From the NCBI GenBank assembly GCA_003599735.1, contig QZJI01000040.1, forward strand, positions 1 to 59,282: a DNA stretch of 59,282 bases, written 5' to 3'. Under the pieces are notes generated by a model. The model did no database searches. It was given only the letters and a program-made list of their open reading frames with translations, and was not told where the DNA came from. Within the stretch, counting starts at the first letter, position 1. Every line of letters starts with the position of its first letter. A program made the translations under genes and the position numbers. The DNA comes from Dehalococcoidia bacterium. Lineage in GTDB: Bacteria > Chloroflexota > Dehalococcoidia > UBA2979. Below, one piece after another: positions 1 to 8,786 of this stretch.

Positions 1-1221
1 GCCGGGGACGTGACCGTTCTTGTGTCGGTCGGGAAGCCACGCCTCCGAGTCGTCGACTTCGCGATACAGCGGTAGAGGTGACTCATCGGGGTCGGTGCCG
101 AACAACCGCGCCGGGCCGAAATAGTTTGACGGCGCACGCAGGTACTCGATGAAGCTTCGGGGGAAGAGGTCTGGCCCGAGACCGTCGTGCTCGACGTCAG
201 GATCGATGTAGATATTGGCGAACGGCGTCGCGGTATACCCGATGTAGGCTCGCCGATCGAAGCTCCAGAGGAGCGCTCGGATCGCACGATTCACCTTCGC
301 GGGATCATCATCCTCTGCCTTCGTGTTGATCGATGCGTTGTCGGCCTCGTCGTCGATGACAAATACCGGGAACTCACGGATTCGCTTGGGATCACCCAGC
401 CCGGAGACGTTGAGGAGCCATTCGCGAAGATTGTTGAGGATCGTCGTGTTCTTCTTGACGACGAGAAGTACCGGATAGTCGCCGGGGACAATCCCGGCGC
501 TCTTCGCCTTAGCAATGCCGAAGTCGCCGTGCTCGGCACTCGTGGTGAGCGAAGCCGTGGCGAGGCGATGCCCCCCAACCAGCCGGCCAACACCGAGCGC
601 CGCCGCAGTGAAGCCGTCATCCGCATCAGCGATCTGGCGAAGCTGCGTATCGATCCCGAGAAAGCCTTCGTCGAGCCGCAACTGTGTCTGGCTTCTGAGG
701 CTGTTGTGCATTCCGGCGAGCACGATTACGAGCCGGTAGCCGGCATCCACAGCCCTGCAGATCAGGCCTGTGTAGTTACCGGTCTTTCCCGACTGCACCT
801 GCCCGACAACCATGCCGCGGCGATCCCACGGGCCGGGGCGAGACGGGTCCTCGAGCTTTTCGAGGATTCGCTGCGTGGTCGAGTCGAGGCGCTGCAGGAC
901 AAGCGGGGGGAGCCGCACCTCTTCCTGAAGATAGCGGACATAGCGATTCCAGAATCGCCATTCAATGGATTCTCGTTGCTCGCCGAACCATTCGAGGTGC
1001 CCGTCCGAACTGTCCAGCGAGACGGCGTCCGCCTGGAAGATATTGAACTCCGCCTGGAGGAGGCGCACGAGCTCGTCGGCATCCAGGTCGGCGCCATGTC
1101 TCCTGCGCAGGACAGGGAGGATGTCGTTGACAGCTTCGCGCAGCTCTTCATCGGTGGGTGTGTTCGTATCGAGAAGATTCAGGACGAGGTTGCGCGCCTG
1201 ATTTCGGATGTCCGCTTCCAT
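1..1221 (-). CDS. Z1-domain P-loop ATPase (partial, C-terminus beyond left edge)
   Basis: The reading frame is open from the ATG at 1221 to base 1 (407 codons), so the gene is cut by the window edge. It carries a Walker A motif GQVQSGKT (residues 140-147), a DEAD-type Walker B (VIDDEAD, about 288-294) and the helicase-like motif YTATPFAN (329-336). These are hallmarks of the Z1 family of superfamily-2-like ATPases found in phage-defence operons. The start overlaps the stop of the upstream MORC-like ATPase gene (TGATG), so the two are translationally coupled. MORC/MutL-like ATPases next to Z1 proteins are a known defence pairing (Mza-type and related operons). The rest of the operon would lie left of the window. 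The family call is strong; the exact system is inference. Confidence 0.88.
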   Translation of the reverse strand, partial: MEADIRNQARNLVLNLLDTNTPTDEELREAVNDILPVLRRRHGADLDADELVRLLQAEFNIFQADAVSLDSSDGHLEWFGEQRESIEWRFWNRYVRYLQEEVRLPPLVLQRLDSTTQRILEKLEDPSRPGPWDRRGMVVGQVQSGKTGNYTGLICRAVDAGYRLVIVLAGMHNSLRSQTQLRLDEGFLGIDTQLRQIADADDGFTAAALGVGRLVGGHRLATASLTTSAEHGDFGIAKAKSAGIVPGDYPVLLVVKKNTTILNNLREWLLNVSGLGDPKRIREFPVFVIDDEADNASINTKAEDDDPAKVNRAIRALLWSFDRRAYIGYTATPFANIYIDPDVEHDGLGPDLFPRSFIEYLRAPSNYFGPARLFGTDPDESPLPLYREVDDSEAWLPDRHKNGHVPG

Positions 1222-2723
1222 CAATCCGTCCTCGTCATACGTTCGACCATCTCGGGATAGAGATTGAACGGCTCGATCGTGAGCAGCCGGTCCCGAGCAG
1301 CCTCCCGGCTGAGACCGTTGTTCAAGAAGCGCTCGTAGATGCGCTCAGCGAGTGCCACGAGTTCGTCGTCAGCATCTTCGCTGAAGGCGGGTTTGGGTTC
1401 GGTCTGCTTCGCACCAGGGAGGAGGGGTACAGGGATCGTCTCTTCCATCACCCTGATGAGGTCAGATATGGCCTGCCTGTTCGGTCCCGCGCTGTCGAGG
1501 AGCTCTTCGATCAACGGGTGCTTGCGGTTGATGCGGAACGCCAGCTCGCCGTGCTTTCTCAGCTGCCTCCAGACGGGCTCGGCAGCTGAACGAACCTTCG
1601 GCCGGGCGAGGATCGCGCCGCGATGGCGGTATACGTCTGCCGCACGTCGTCGAGTAACGAGCGCGATGCGGCGCAGGTCATCGACCAGCGGCCCCGGTGG
1701 CCGCACCGACGCCTTCTTCACGTCGAGGGCCCACTCTCGGTCGAGCTCCGGAGGGACGTCTATAGCGATTCGCGCGAGATTGTGATCGTCATCCTTCGAC
1801 TGTCCGCGATTGAACCAGTCTCCAGCCTGGATCAACCGATCGGAGCGATAGACATAGAACCCCTGTTGCGCGTTCCAACCGTTCGGGCCGCCGGCTTCCT
1901 GATACTCGCCGTCCGTTAGCTTCGATCGGTGGGGCAGAACGAACGGGGTGACGAGCACGCGCTTGCGTCGGAATGTCAGTGGCTCCACCGGCAACTGTTG
2001 TGTCGCAGCATGGCCTGCGAGAAAGGGATCCCAACCCCTAACAGATACGCGGTTGATGGCGATGGTGAGCGGCTGGGTCTCGCGAAGAAGAAAGCGCCCG
2101 AAGGTCATCGCGAGATGTCGTTCGACCGACGCCACACGTCGCAGAAACGCGCGGTGCGCTCGTTCGTCATCGGCGTCCGAGCCCTCGTCGACGAGATCGG
2201 CTGTCAGCCTCCTCCAGACAACCACCGTGCCGCGCTTGATGCCGAGCGTCGACGCAATCACCTCTTCAGTGCCCGCGGGCGGGATCTTGAGCAACAGCCA
2301 GCGACCCTGCGCGCGGACGAAATCCAGATCCCAGGAACGCAACGCCAGCGGGCGGCCGACGCGCGTTCTCGAACCCACCGTCAATTCTCGGCATTGCGAA
2401 AAGGAAGCCGTCTTCAAGCCGAACCCGAAGCGACCCAGATCCGCTGTGCTGCGGGGGATCAGGGGATCCTGGCTTCCGATCGTCATTGCCTGCCGGAGTT
2501 GGGTCTCCGACATCCCCTCGCCATCGTCTGCGATGGCACACCATGAATCGGTGCCATCCCAGTGCATTGTCACGTCGACGTGACGGGCGCCGGCAGAGAT
2601 CGAGTTGTCTACGAGGTCAGCGATCGCCGATTCGGTGCTGTAGCCGAGCGCCCCAAGAGTCTCGATTGTCGCCGCGGGGTTCGGGGGTGCCTCTTCGCAT
2701 TCTTCTACCGCATAGTCTGCCAT
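1221..2723 (-). CDS. MORC/GHKL-type ATPase (HATPase_c_3), defence-associated
   Basis: A 500-aa protein with GHKL ATPase motifs: DLVDNS (residues 36-41, catalytic region and Mg-binding Asn), DDGEGM (66-71) and the lid/ATP-contact segment GRFGFGLKTA (97-106). The order and spacing fit MORC-like proteins of prokaryotic defence loci rather than histidine kinases or HSP90. The ATG at 2723 is preferred over a TTG 30 bases upstream because a G-rich ribosome site sits about 6 nt before it. Its stop overlaps the start of the Z1 gene. MORC ATPases are thought to clamp or loop DNA; a role in sensing or compacting invading DNA is inference from family and neighbour. Confidence 0.85.
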   Translation of the reverse strand: MADYAVEECEEAPPNPAATIETLGALGYSTESAIADLVDNSISAGARHVDVTMHWDGTDSWCAIADDGEGMSETQLRQAMTIGSQDPLIPRSTADLGRFGFGLKTASFSQCRELTVGSRTRVGRPLALRSWDLDFVRAQGRWLLLKIPPAGTEEVIASTLGIKRGTVVVWRRLTADLVDEGSDADDERAHRAFLRRVASVERHLAMTFGRFLLRETQPLTIAINRVSVRGWDPFLAGHAATQQLPVEPLTFRRKRVLVTPFVLPHRSKLTDGEYQEAGGPNGWNAQQGFYVYRSDRLIQAGDWFNRGQSKDDDHNLARIAIDVPPELDREWALDVKKASVRPPGPLVDDLRRIALVTRRRAADVYRHRGAILARPKVRSAAEPVWRQLRKHGELAFRINRKHPLIEELLDSAGPNRQAISDLIRVMEETIPVPLLPGAKQTEPKPAFSEDADDELVALAERIYERFLNNGLSREAARDRLLTIEPFNLYPEMVERMTRTD

Positions 2724-2992
2724 CCGGACCCCCGAGGACGGCTCCTGCCGCAACTAGGAACGCCTCGCCGGATAATAACAGCGCGCTCGGTGAACATATC
2801 ATTCCCATCGCCTCGATGTTCGGGTGCCTCTCATACCATCAGAAGCGCGCCGTGGACTCGGGCCAGACCGCGGAAGCACCGCACGGCTCGTCAACGGACG
2901 GCGACATTCCCGAGTAGGCGATCGGGCGTGCACTGGGCATAATGTTCACGATGTCGTCGATTCTCTCCACGCCCTGCACGAGAGGAACGGGA

Positions 2993-3235
2993 ATGACCGA
3001 CTGCGAAATCGCCACGGACGGACGCACCCTACTTCTGCCTGATGGCACGATCCTGGGCCGTGCCTCCGACTACATGACGCCGCAGCGCTACGAATGGGCG
3101 ACCGGCGGCGGCTGGTTTCTGGGTGCCCGTCGAGCGGGCGACGGCGTCGAGTGCCTGTTCGAGGATGCCGAGGGCGAGCCGTTTATCGTGCCGGTAGCCG
3201 AGCTTGCGGGCGCGAAGGTTGTTCCGAACCCCTGA
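2993..3235 (+). CDS. small hypothetical protein (80 aa)
   Basis: A short ORF divergent from the MORC-like gene. The start at 2993 follows an AGAGGAACGGGA ribosome site; an upstream in-frame ATG at 2942 has none. The product contains repeated hydrophilic strand-like segments (LLLPDGTILGRASDY, GGGWFLGARRAGDG) and ends PNP. I do not recognise a family. It could be a small accessory gene of the defence island or an independent protein. Ribosome site and codon use are compatible with coding, but the length makes this moderate. Confidence 0.45.
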   Translation: MTDCEIATDGRTLLLPDGTILGRASDYMTPQRYEWATGGGWFLGARRAGDGVECLFEDAEGEPFIVPVAELAGAKVVPNP

Positions 3236-3425
3236 CGTGCGTCAGCGGTCACGCGGGCGCCATCCCCTAACATCGGGAAGTCACGGTCTCCCGCCGCTCG
3301 GGAGGCCGAGGACCGCGGAACAACTCGCGTCGGCTGCGGTTAGTGGTTTCGGGCGTCGCCTTACCCTGCCTACTTTGGCCCTCACCAAGTTGGATCACAC
3401 AGCGGAAGCGTGTCAGGACGGGCTC

Positions 3426-3473
3426 GTTTATCACAGCCGAACGTCCATGCGATGTTCGTTCAGTGGTGAGAAT
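3426..3473. repeat. dispersed partly palindromic repeat, copy A
   Basis: Begins GTTTATCAC and ends GTGAGAATC, an imperfect dyad, around a core with arms CGAAC and GTTCG. The segment from the core through AGTGGTGA matches copy C at 59161-59196 at about 21 of 23 positions. The left part, GTTTATCAC-N4-GAAC, matches copy B at 18411-18442. Function is unknown. Confidence 0.65.
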
Positions 3474-3541
3474 CGGCGAGATCGGAGCGCGATTAAGCGA
3501 GCATGCGAGAGTATACAAGAGATCTCGAATCTCGCCAATTC
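3470..3541. repeat. imperfect inverted repeat, 13-nt arms
   Basis: The arm GAATCGGCGAGAT (3470-3482) is complementary to ATCTCGCCAATTC (3529-3541) at 12 of 13 positions, with 46 nt between them. It could form a long hairpin or be a protein-binding site upstream of the SIR2 operon. It has no T-tract, so a terminator is unlikely. Confidence 0.5.
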
Positions 3542-3772
3542 CGATGACGACGTGGACTAAGCCGTATAGTGCGCGTCCCCTTTGGCTCGGCGACGACGTC
3601 AGTCCGTATTGCGCTGCGTCCTTAGCCGCGTTCGCGTTCACGCGAGAGTTTGGAGCGAAAGATCGGCTTCAGACACCCTGGTTAGTAGTGGCGCGAGGCG
3701 TATCCATAGCCTTCCTAAATCGGCCGATCGCGTAGGCTAAGCGCGCTTACTAGCCGCTGCTCGGGAGTTCAA

Positions 3773-5158
3773 TTGCCTGACATTCCAGCTAGCCTTCTTC
3801 ATGCGGTTGCCAATCCGGCCCCCGGAAGCGTGGTGCTGGTAATCGGTGCGGGGTGCTCGCTTGAACCGCCAACCGATCTGCCCCTTGCCGCGGCACTTTC
3901 ATCCGACGCATTTCGGCAGCTCGTCGTTGACCAGATTCTCGTTGATAGCGATGTCGGCGATCCGGGAGACCTGGCGTTGGTGGCTGACAAGGTCTTTGAA
4001 AAAACCGGCGCTCAAGAGGCGCTCGTCGATCGGATGCCGGTTCGTCGGTTTCAGATGGCGAAACCGAATGAGGGGTACCTGATCGCTGCAGCGCTGATGC
4101 GCGAGCAGATCATTGGCTCCCTGCTAACCCTGAACTATGACCTCGCTGCCACACATGCGCTCGTCGAACTCGACGCTCGAGACGACGTTTCGATCATCGA
4201 AGGCCCCGACGACAGTGCGAGCCTTGGACTCCTGAACCTCGTTTACCTACATCGAAGCGCACAACGTCCGCCCTCTGAATGGATCCTCCGCCCAGCTCGA
4301 CTCGAGCCGGAATGGGAGGGAACGTGGGAGCAGGTCGTCGCTGCTCGCTTTCTCGCAGCTTCGGTCGTCCTCTTCGTTGGTCTTGGTTCCGCCGCGACGC
4401 TGTTGGCTGCGACGCTCTCGAAGGTCCGCTCGGTAGCGATCGCGGGCGAGATTTATCAAGTCGGGCCTGAGGAGCCGGCCGCATCAGCATTCTTCGGCGA
4501 ACTCCAGATATCCGAAGCTAATTACATTCGCCTGGGCTGGGGCGACCTGATGCGTCAGCTCGGTGAACGCGTCGCTGAAGAGCACCGAGCTGCTCTGGAG
4601 GCACGATGCATGCAACTCGCACCGGAAGGCCCATGGGATATCGTCGGCCTTTCTGATTTCTCGCGGCGCTGTGCCTCTATCGGCCTCGTTGGGCTTGGCC
4701 GCCTGCGGGCGACCTGGACACTTTCCCGCACGGATTACCAAGCACATCGGACTGTCGATCTCGATCAGATCGCCCTATTCCTCTTAGTGATTCGGTGGAT
4801 AGAACAAGAGACCGCAGCGATAGCGCGAATGTCCTCAGACGGCGTAGTTGAATTCTGGCGTGGCGAGAGCTTCGCCGGCTCGATACTTCTGTTCACGGGT
4901 CGCGCCGTGAGGTCCTGGCACGGCATCGAAGATGACGCCATTCGATATGCGTACAGATGGCGAGAGCATTCGCCTGCCCCGACCGTAGCCATAGTCACAG
5001 GCACGACGGGTGTAGCCGCCGACACTGCGATGCCCATGGATATTGCGATGGACGAGCAGCGCGACAGCATCCTTGCGCCCGCCTTGGGTCCCGAGTTCCT
5101 TGACTTGCAGGCACTCCGGCAGAGTCCGGAGAGGATTCGGGAGTTCGTGCATGACTAG
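3773..5158 (+). CDS. SIR2-like NADase-family protein, likely defence effector
   Basis: A 461-aa protein with SIR2 fold landmarks: a glycine-rich NAD-binding segment VLVIGAGCS (about 20-28), NYD near 121, a possible catalytic His160 in VYLHRS, and the later strand VVLFVGLGSA. Defence SIR2 proteins such as ThsA and DSR act by depleting NAD+ upon phage infection. About 240 residues follow the SIR2 core without a recognised domain and may hold the sensing or interaction surface. The start is a TTG with GGGAG upstream; no ATG occurs in frame before residue 88. The 3' end overlaps the next gene by 8 nt, so it heads a coupled three-gene operon. NADase activity is inferred from family. Confidence 0.75.
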   Translation: MPDIPASLLHAVANPAPGSVVLVIGAGCSLEPPTDLPLAAALSSDAFRQLVVDQILVDSDVGDPGDLALVADKVFEKTGAQEALVDRMPVRRFQMAKPNEGYLIAAALMREQIIGSLLTLNYDLAATHALVELDARDDVSIIEGPDDSASLGLLNLVYLHRSAQRPPSEWILRPARLEPEWEGTWEQVVAARFLAASVVLFVGLGSAATLLAATLSKVRSVAIAGEIYQVGPEEPAASAFFGELQISEANYIRLGWGDLMRQLGERVAEEHRAALEARCMQLAPEGPWDIVGLSDFSRRCASIGLVGLGRLRATWTLSRTDYQAHRTVDLDQIALFLLVIRWIEQETAAIARMSSDGVVEFWRGESFAGSILLFTGRAVRSWHGIEDDAIRYAYRWREHSPAPTVAIVTGTTGVAADTAMPMDIAMDEQRDSILAPALGPEFLDLQALRQSPERIREFVHD

Positions 5159-5741
5159 CTCGACCCCGTTGACCCCGGCGGCAGTTCTTGGGGCCGCCTC
5201 ACATGCTTTAGAGCAAGGCGGTTTCACACGCGTAAACCCGGTCTCCGACGGCGACCCTGGCCGACTATTCGAAGACCCTTACTCCGTAGTGTGTCTCGTC
5301 ATCTACGAGACCTGGGGCGACCTGATCGCCCGGTGGCCACGAGCGCAAGACAGCTTTGTCGACATCATCTCCAATTATTGGCGTCGCGGCGAACCGAAGA
5401 CTTGGGACGGTTACCTGGTCCTGATTACGACTGACAACGCTAGGGACAGATACGAGCAAGGCGACACGATCCGGTACGACACGACGCGGGCACGTAAACT
5501 CGTCGCATCCGGCGAGGACATTCGGGCGATCAGCGACGTTGAACGCCTCCTGTCACCATTGCTTCCGCTCGAGATGACATCGGGAGCGAATCAACACCCG
5601 GACGTCATGCTGCTATTACCTCCCGTCCTAGCCGCGGCTGGTGTCGACGAAGATGTTGTACGCACGCTGATTGACGCCTTCCGGAACGACGAACCCTTAC
5701 TCGAAGCCATTCACGGGCTTAGAGACGACGCAAACTCATGA
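5151..5741 (+). CDS. 196-aa unknown middle protein of SIR2/ABC operon
   Basis: The ATG at 5151 lies inside the end of the SIR2 gene, and the stop overlaps the ABC ATPase start (ATGA), so it is locked between them. The N-terminal half is mixed alpha/beta with the segment FEDPYSVVCLVIYETWGDL and the hydrophobic strand GYLVLIT. The middle has a conserved-looking RYDTTRARKLVASGED, and the C-terminus is helical and acidic. No catalytic motif is evident. Position and size resemble the 'middle component' of ABC three-component (ABC-3C) defence systems, in which a small protein couples an SMC-like ATPase to a toxic effector. That assignment is inference from context, not sequence recognition. Confidence 0.7.
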   Translation: MTSSTPLTPAAVLGAASHALEQGGFTRVNPVSDGDPGRLFEDPYSVVCLVIYETWGDLIARWPRAQDSFVDIISNYWRRGEPKTWDGYLVLITTDNARDRYEQGDTIRYDTTRARKLVASGEDIRAISDVERLLSPLLPLEMTSGANQHPDVMLLLPPVLAAAGVDEDVVRTLIDAFRNDEPLLEAIHGLRDDANS

Positions 5742-7855
5742 GACTCGTGTCCGTGGATATCGCTGGGTTCCGCGGATTCCCACAACGTCGAACGATCGAC
5801 CTCGACGCCGACGTCATAATCGTCTCGGCGCCAAACGGCCAAGGGAAGACGTCTCTCTTCGACGCAATCATGTGGGCTCTAACGGGAGCCGTGCCGCGTA
5901 TTGGCCCGGACAGTGAGCTGGTGTCGCTCTTCTCCGATACAGCGACCGCGTCGGTGTCGCTCCGCCTCCGTGAGGACGGTGGCCGCGAACTGAATGTGAC
6001 GCGCTCCATCGAGAACGGCTCATCGGGCATCGCCCTCTCCAGGGACGGTGCGGCAGTGCTCCGAGGGCCGTCGGCTGAAGCCGCCCTGCTCCAGGCGCTT
6101 TGGCCGGAGGGTTCCGCCGAGCCCGAGCCGCTCCCACGGCTGCGCCACGTTTTCACGCGCAGCCTGTACCTGCAGCAAGATGTCGTACGAGCGTTCGTCG
6201 ACGAGGATGACCCGGGGGCTCGTTTCCAGCTGATTGAAACGTTGGTCGGCGTCGGCCAGGTCGTTGAGCTCCAGAGACAGTTGGAAACGTCGCAGCGCGG
6301 TTGGAACACGGCTACTACTCATGCTGAACAAAGCAGTGCTCGCACGCGTTCACTGCTGGACGCGGCGCGTGCGGAACTAAGCGTGCTGAGTCCTGAAACG
6401 ACCGCCGCGGCGGAGGTCGATCTTCAGTGGAACTCTTGGATCCGCTCTGCAACCGAGCTCGGTCTTTCAACATCCGAACTAGGTGCAGACCGAGCCAAGG
6501 CTCTCAATTCAGTTATCAATGAAGCAGATGCGCGCATGCGCCCGTTGGTACGTCGGGCCGCCGAGATGCAAACCATTCTTTCGGACCTGCGAACGAGACC
6601 GACAGACGTCGCGCCCCTTGATGCCGAACGGCTCCGCGTAAGCGCCGAGGAAGTCAATGGTCGGATCCTCGCCGTGCAAGCCGAACTGACCCGCTCGCGT
6701 GAGCAACTTGCAGAGGAAAGGAGGAGGCTCACGGAACTAGCGGAGTCGATCGAACGACACAAGGCACTCGCTGCCCTTGCGCTACAGGATCTCACCGAAA
6801 TCTGTCCCGTATGCAATCAACCTCATGTAGTGGCTGACACGCGAGCAAGGCTCGAACGCATAGTTGCCTCGGGCGTGTCTCCTGACACGACGATAGACGA
6901 GCAGCAGATACCTGCACTCACACTCGAACTTCGAAACCTCGAGATCGAACAGGGACGGATCGCTACCCTATCGGCTGCCGCCACCGAAGCCGAACGGACG
7001 GCGCGAGTGCGAGAGGCGACGGTGAATCGGCAGCTTCAGGCGCTCGGCCTCCCCGAGTCCGCAACTCCTGAAATTGTCGCCACCGAACTCGCAAACATCG
7101 AACGGGCCGCTGAACGCCTATCAGCGCTCCGCGCATCGGGAGAAGCACTCGCGCTCTTGCTGAGCCGAGCGTCGGAGTTCAGCCTGAGAACAGAGCGCGA
7201 GGAGACGATTCGCAGGTTAGATGCACAGCTGGCGGCGGAGTTGTACCAGCTGACTGGTCGGAGGCGAACCGCCGATCTCAGCCGGACGATCATCGAAGAC
7301 CTCCAGAACGCGACCGAAGCACTGGTCGATTTGGCGCTGAAGGACATCGAGCCATTGCTTGGCCGCATCTACGGCAGGATGGATCCGCACCCAGTATTCA
7401 GACGAGCTCGGTTCGATACGCGCATGTTCCGCCGGCGCGGCCAGCTCTCGGCGGTCCTCGACGACCCGCTTACTCCTCTCTCTACGCAAACCCCAGAAAA
7501 GTTTCTCTCAAGCTCGCAGGTGAATGCGCTCGCAGTTGCCATCTTCCTTGCGTTTAACTTGGGAATGCCCACCCTCAGACTCGAAGCAGCACTCCTCGAC
7601 GATCCGCTGCAAAGCCTCGATGACGTGAATCTTCTGGGGCTTATCGATCTTCTCCGGCGCGCGAGAGACCAGCGTCAGTTGGTCGTATCGACGCACGATG
7701 CTCGATTCGCACAACTCTTGGCCAGGAAGCTGCGCCCAGTCCGGGACAACCAGAGAACTGTATGGATTGAACTAGAAGGGTGGGGTCGGCAAGGCCCTGA
7801 GATCAAGGCCACCGCCGTTTCCACGGACATGTCGCCCATCCGGATGGTCGTATAG
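5738..7855 (+). CDS. Rad50/SMC-like ABC ATPase with zinc hook
   Basis: A 705-aa protein with a complete ABC-SMC layout: Walker A APNGQGKTS (about 30-38), long coiled-coil halves rich in Arg, Glu, Leu and Ala, a central zinc-hook motif CPVCNQPH near residue 355, a degenerate signature around FLSSSQ, Walker B ALLDDPLQSLDD (about 617) and an H-loop STHDARF. It is shorter than Rad50 (about 850 aa or more) but fits AAA_23-type defence ATPases. It is the third gene of the SIR2 operon, with a 4-nt ATGA overlap. It probably senses foreign DNA ends or replication structures and gates the SIR2 effector; this is inferred from similar systems. Confidence 0.85.
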   Translation: MRLVSVDIAGFRGFPQRRTIDLDADVIIVSAPNGQGKTSLFDAIMWALTGAVPRIGPDSELVSLFSDTATASVSLRLREDGGRELNVTRSIENGSSGIALSRDGAAVLRGPSAEAALLQALWPEGSAEPEPLPRLRHVFTRSLYLQQDVVRAFVDEDDPGARFQLIETLVGVGQVVELQRQLETSQRGWNTATTHAEQSSARTRSLLDAARAELSVLSPETTAAAEVDLQWNSWIRSATELGLSTSELGADRAKALNSVINEADARMRPLVRRAAEMQTILSDLRTRPTDVAPLDAERLRVSAEEVNGRILAVQAELTRSREQLAEERRRLTELAESIERHKALAALALQDLTEICPVCNQPHVVADTRARLERIVASGVSPDTTIDEQQIPALTLELRNLEIEQGRIATLSAAATEAERTARVREATVNRQLQALGLPESATPEIVATELANIERAAERLSALRASGEALALLLSRASEFSLRTEREETIRRLDAQLAAELYQLTGRRRTADLSRTIIEDLQNATEALVDLALKDIEPLLGRIYGRMDPHPVFRRARFDTRMFRRRGQLSAVLDDPLTPLSTQTPEKFLSSSQVNALAVAIFLAFNLGMPTLRLEAALLDDPLQSLDDVNLLGLIDLLRRARDQRQLVVSTHDARFAQLLARKLRPVRDNQRTVWIELEGWGRQGPEIKATAVSTDMSPIRMVV

Positions 7856-8048
7856 TTTCGGCCCCTCAAGCTGGACACGAAAGTGTCAACGCTGGGCGGA
7901 GCCCTCGACAATCAAGCGGAGCGGTGATCGCTTTTGGCGCGCGGCGCAACGCCTGCCTGTCGGCACATTTGCAAGGTGTTAGGCGGATCAATGGCGGCGA
8001 CCATTCAGCATGCAGCGGATCTCCATAGACGCTGGAGATGAACCGTCG

Positions 8049-8786
8049 CTACGGATACCTCGCGGCCCTCTCCATGAGGCGATCGAGATTGTCTTCGAGT
8101 TGCTGTACTACCAACCGCTCATCGAAACCCCAGATTTCAGCTAGAACCCGAACCGCTCGGTCTACTTCCCATGGGAGGGCCGAGCGAAACTCAACCTGTC
8201 CGAATGGGCCATCGGACTCGGTCAAGACACGATCTCGCGGCATCCGTGCTGCAAGCTCACGCCCCCGTTTGCCGGCAAGCATTGAAGGACCAACGCTGAA
8301 CCAGCAGCCGAGATCGATTGCGCGACGTAATTCACCCGTGGTTCCAGAAAACCAGTGAAGAATTGGCACTCCCGCCTCAGGAAGCGCTCCGATGCGCTCC
8401 AGGACTGGCTGGGTCGCTCGCCTGCTGTGCAACGAGAGAACCCGCCCTCCGCCCTCTGCACAGAGACGTAGAATCTGCTCGAATATCTCGACTTGGGCGT
8501 TCCAACTCGCGCGGAACTCGGGAGCGCCGTCGAGGCCGACTTCACCGACGAAACGCGCTCTCGGCAGCAGTTCCTCAAAAAGAGTGATCTCCTTCGCTCG
8601 CTCAAGAGCGAGCTGAGGATGAAAACCTAGCGCTGTGTGGATCCGATCTCGCTCCAATGCCGCCGTTCCGCTCCAAGCACTCGGAACGGTCGTCACCGAA
8701 AGGAGGCGCACGCCCAACTGTTCGCTGCGTTCCGCGATGCTCCATGGATCGGGATAAAGATCGAGATGGCAGTGGAAGTCGATCAA
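8049..8786 (-). CDS. qatD: QatD: TatD-like metal-dependent DNase
   Basis: A 245-aa TatD-family hydrolase with metal-site motifs in order: DFHCHLD at the N-terminus (His5, His7), GEVGLD (81-86), SLHSRR (His120), HWFSG (His144) and TESDGP (189-194). It starts with TTG overlapping the qatC stop (TTGA). TatD proteins are 3'-5' exonucleases. Last in a four-gene operon with a KAP ATPase, QatB and a QueC-like protein, it matches the QatABCD anti-phage system exactly in content and order. Its role in immunity is established for the system; the substrate is not known from sequence. Confidence 0.9.
   Translation of the reverse strand: MIDFHCHLDLYPDPWSIAERSEQLGVRLLSVTTVPSAWSGTAALERDRIHTALGFHPQLALERAKEITLFEELLPRARFVGEVGLDGAPEFRASWNAQVEIFEQILRLCAEGGGRVLSLHSRRATQPVLERIGALPEAGVPILHWFSGTTGELRRAIDLGCWFSVGPSMLAGKRGRELAARMPRDRVLTESDGPFGQVEFRSALPWEVDRAVRVLAEIWGFDERLVVQQLEDNLDRLMERAARYP

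Larger units (their letters stand above)
3236..3772. other. 537-nt intergenic region with repeats, no gene
   Basis: No convincing ORF on either strand. It holds a dispersed partly palindromic repeat (3426-3473) and an imperfect inverted repeat (3470-3482 with 3529-3541), both described separately. The promoter for the SIR2 operon presumably lies here. Confidence 0.6.

Noticed and set aside
187..1260. Long plus-strand ORF (357 codons)
   Set aside because: It is antisense to the Z1-domain gene, whose motifs are unmistakable. The plus-strand translation shows no family features.
7944..7986. attC-like hairpin ending GTTAGGC after the ABC ATPase gene
   Set aside because: The 3' core matches, but no RYYYAAC partner or integron structure is present. 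More likely a convergent-gene terminator.
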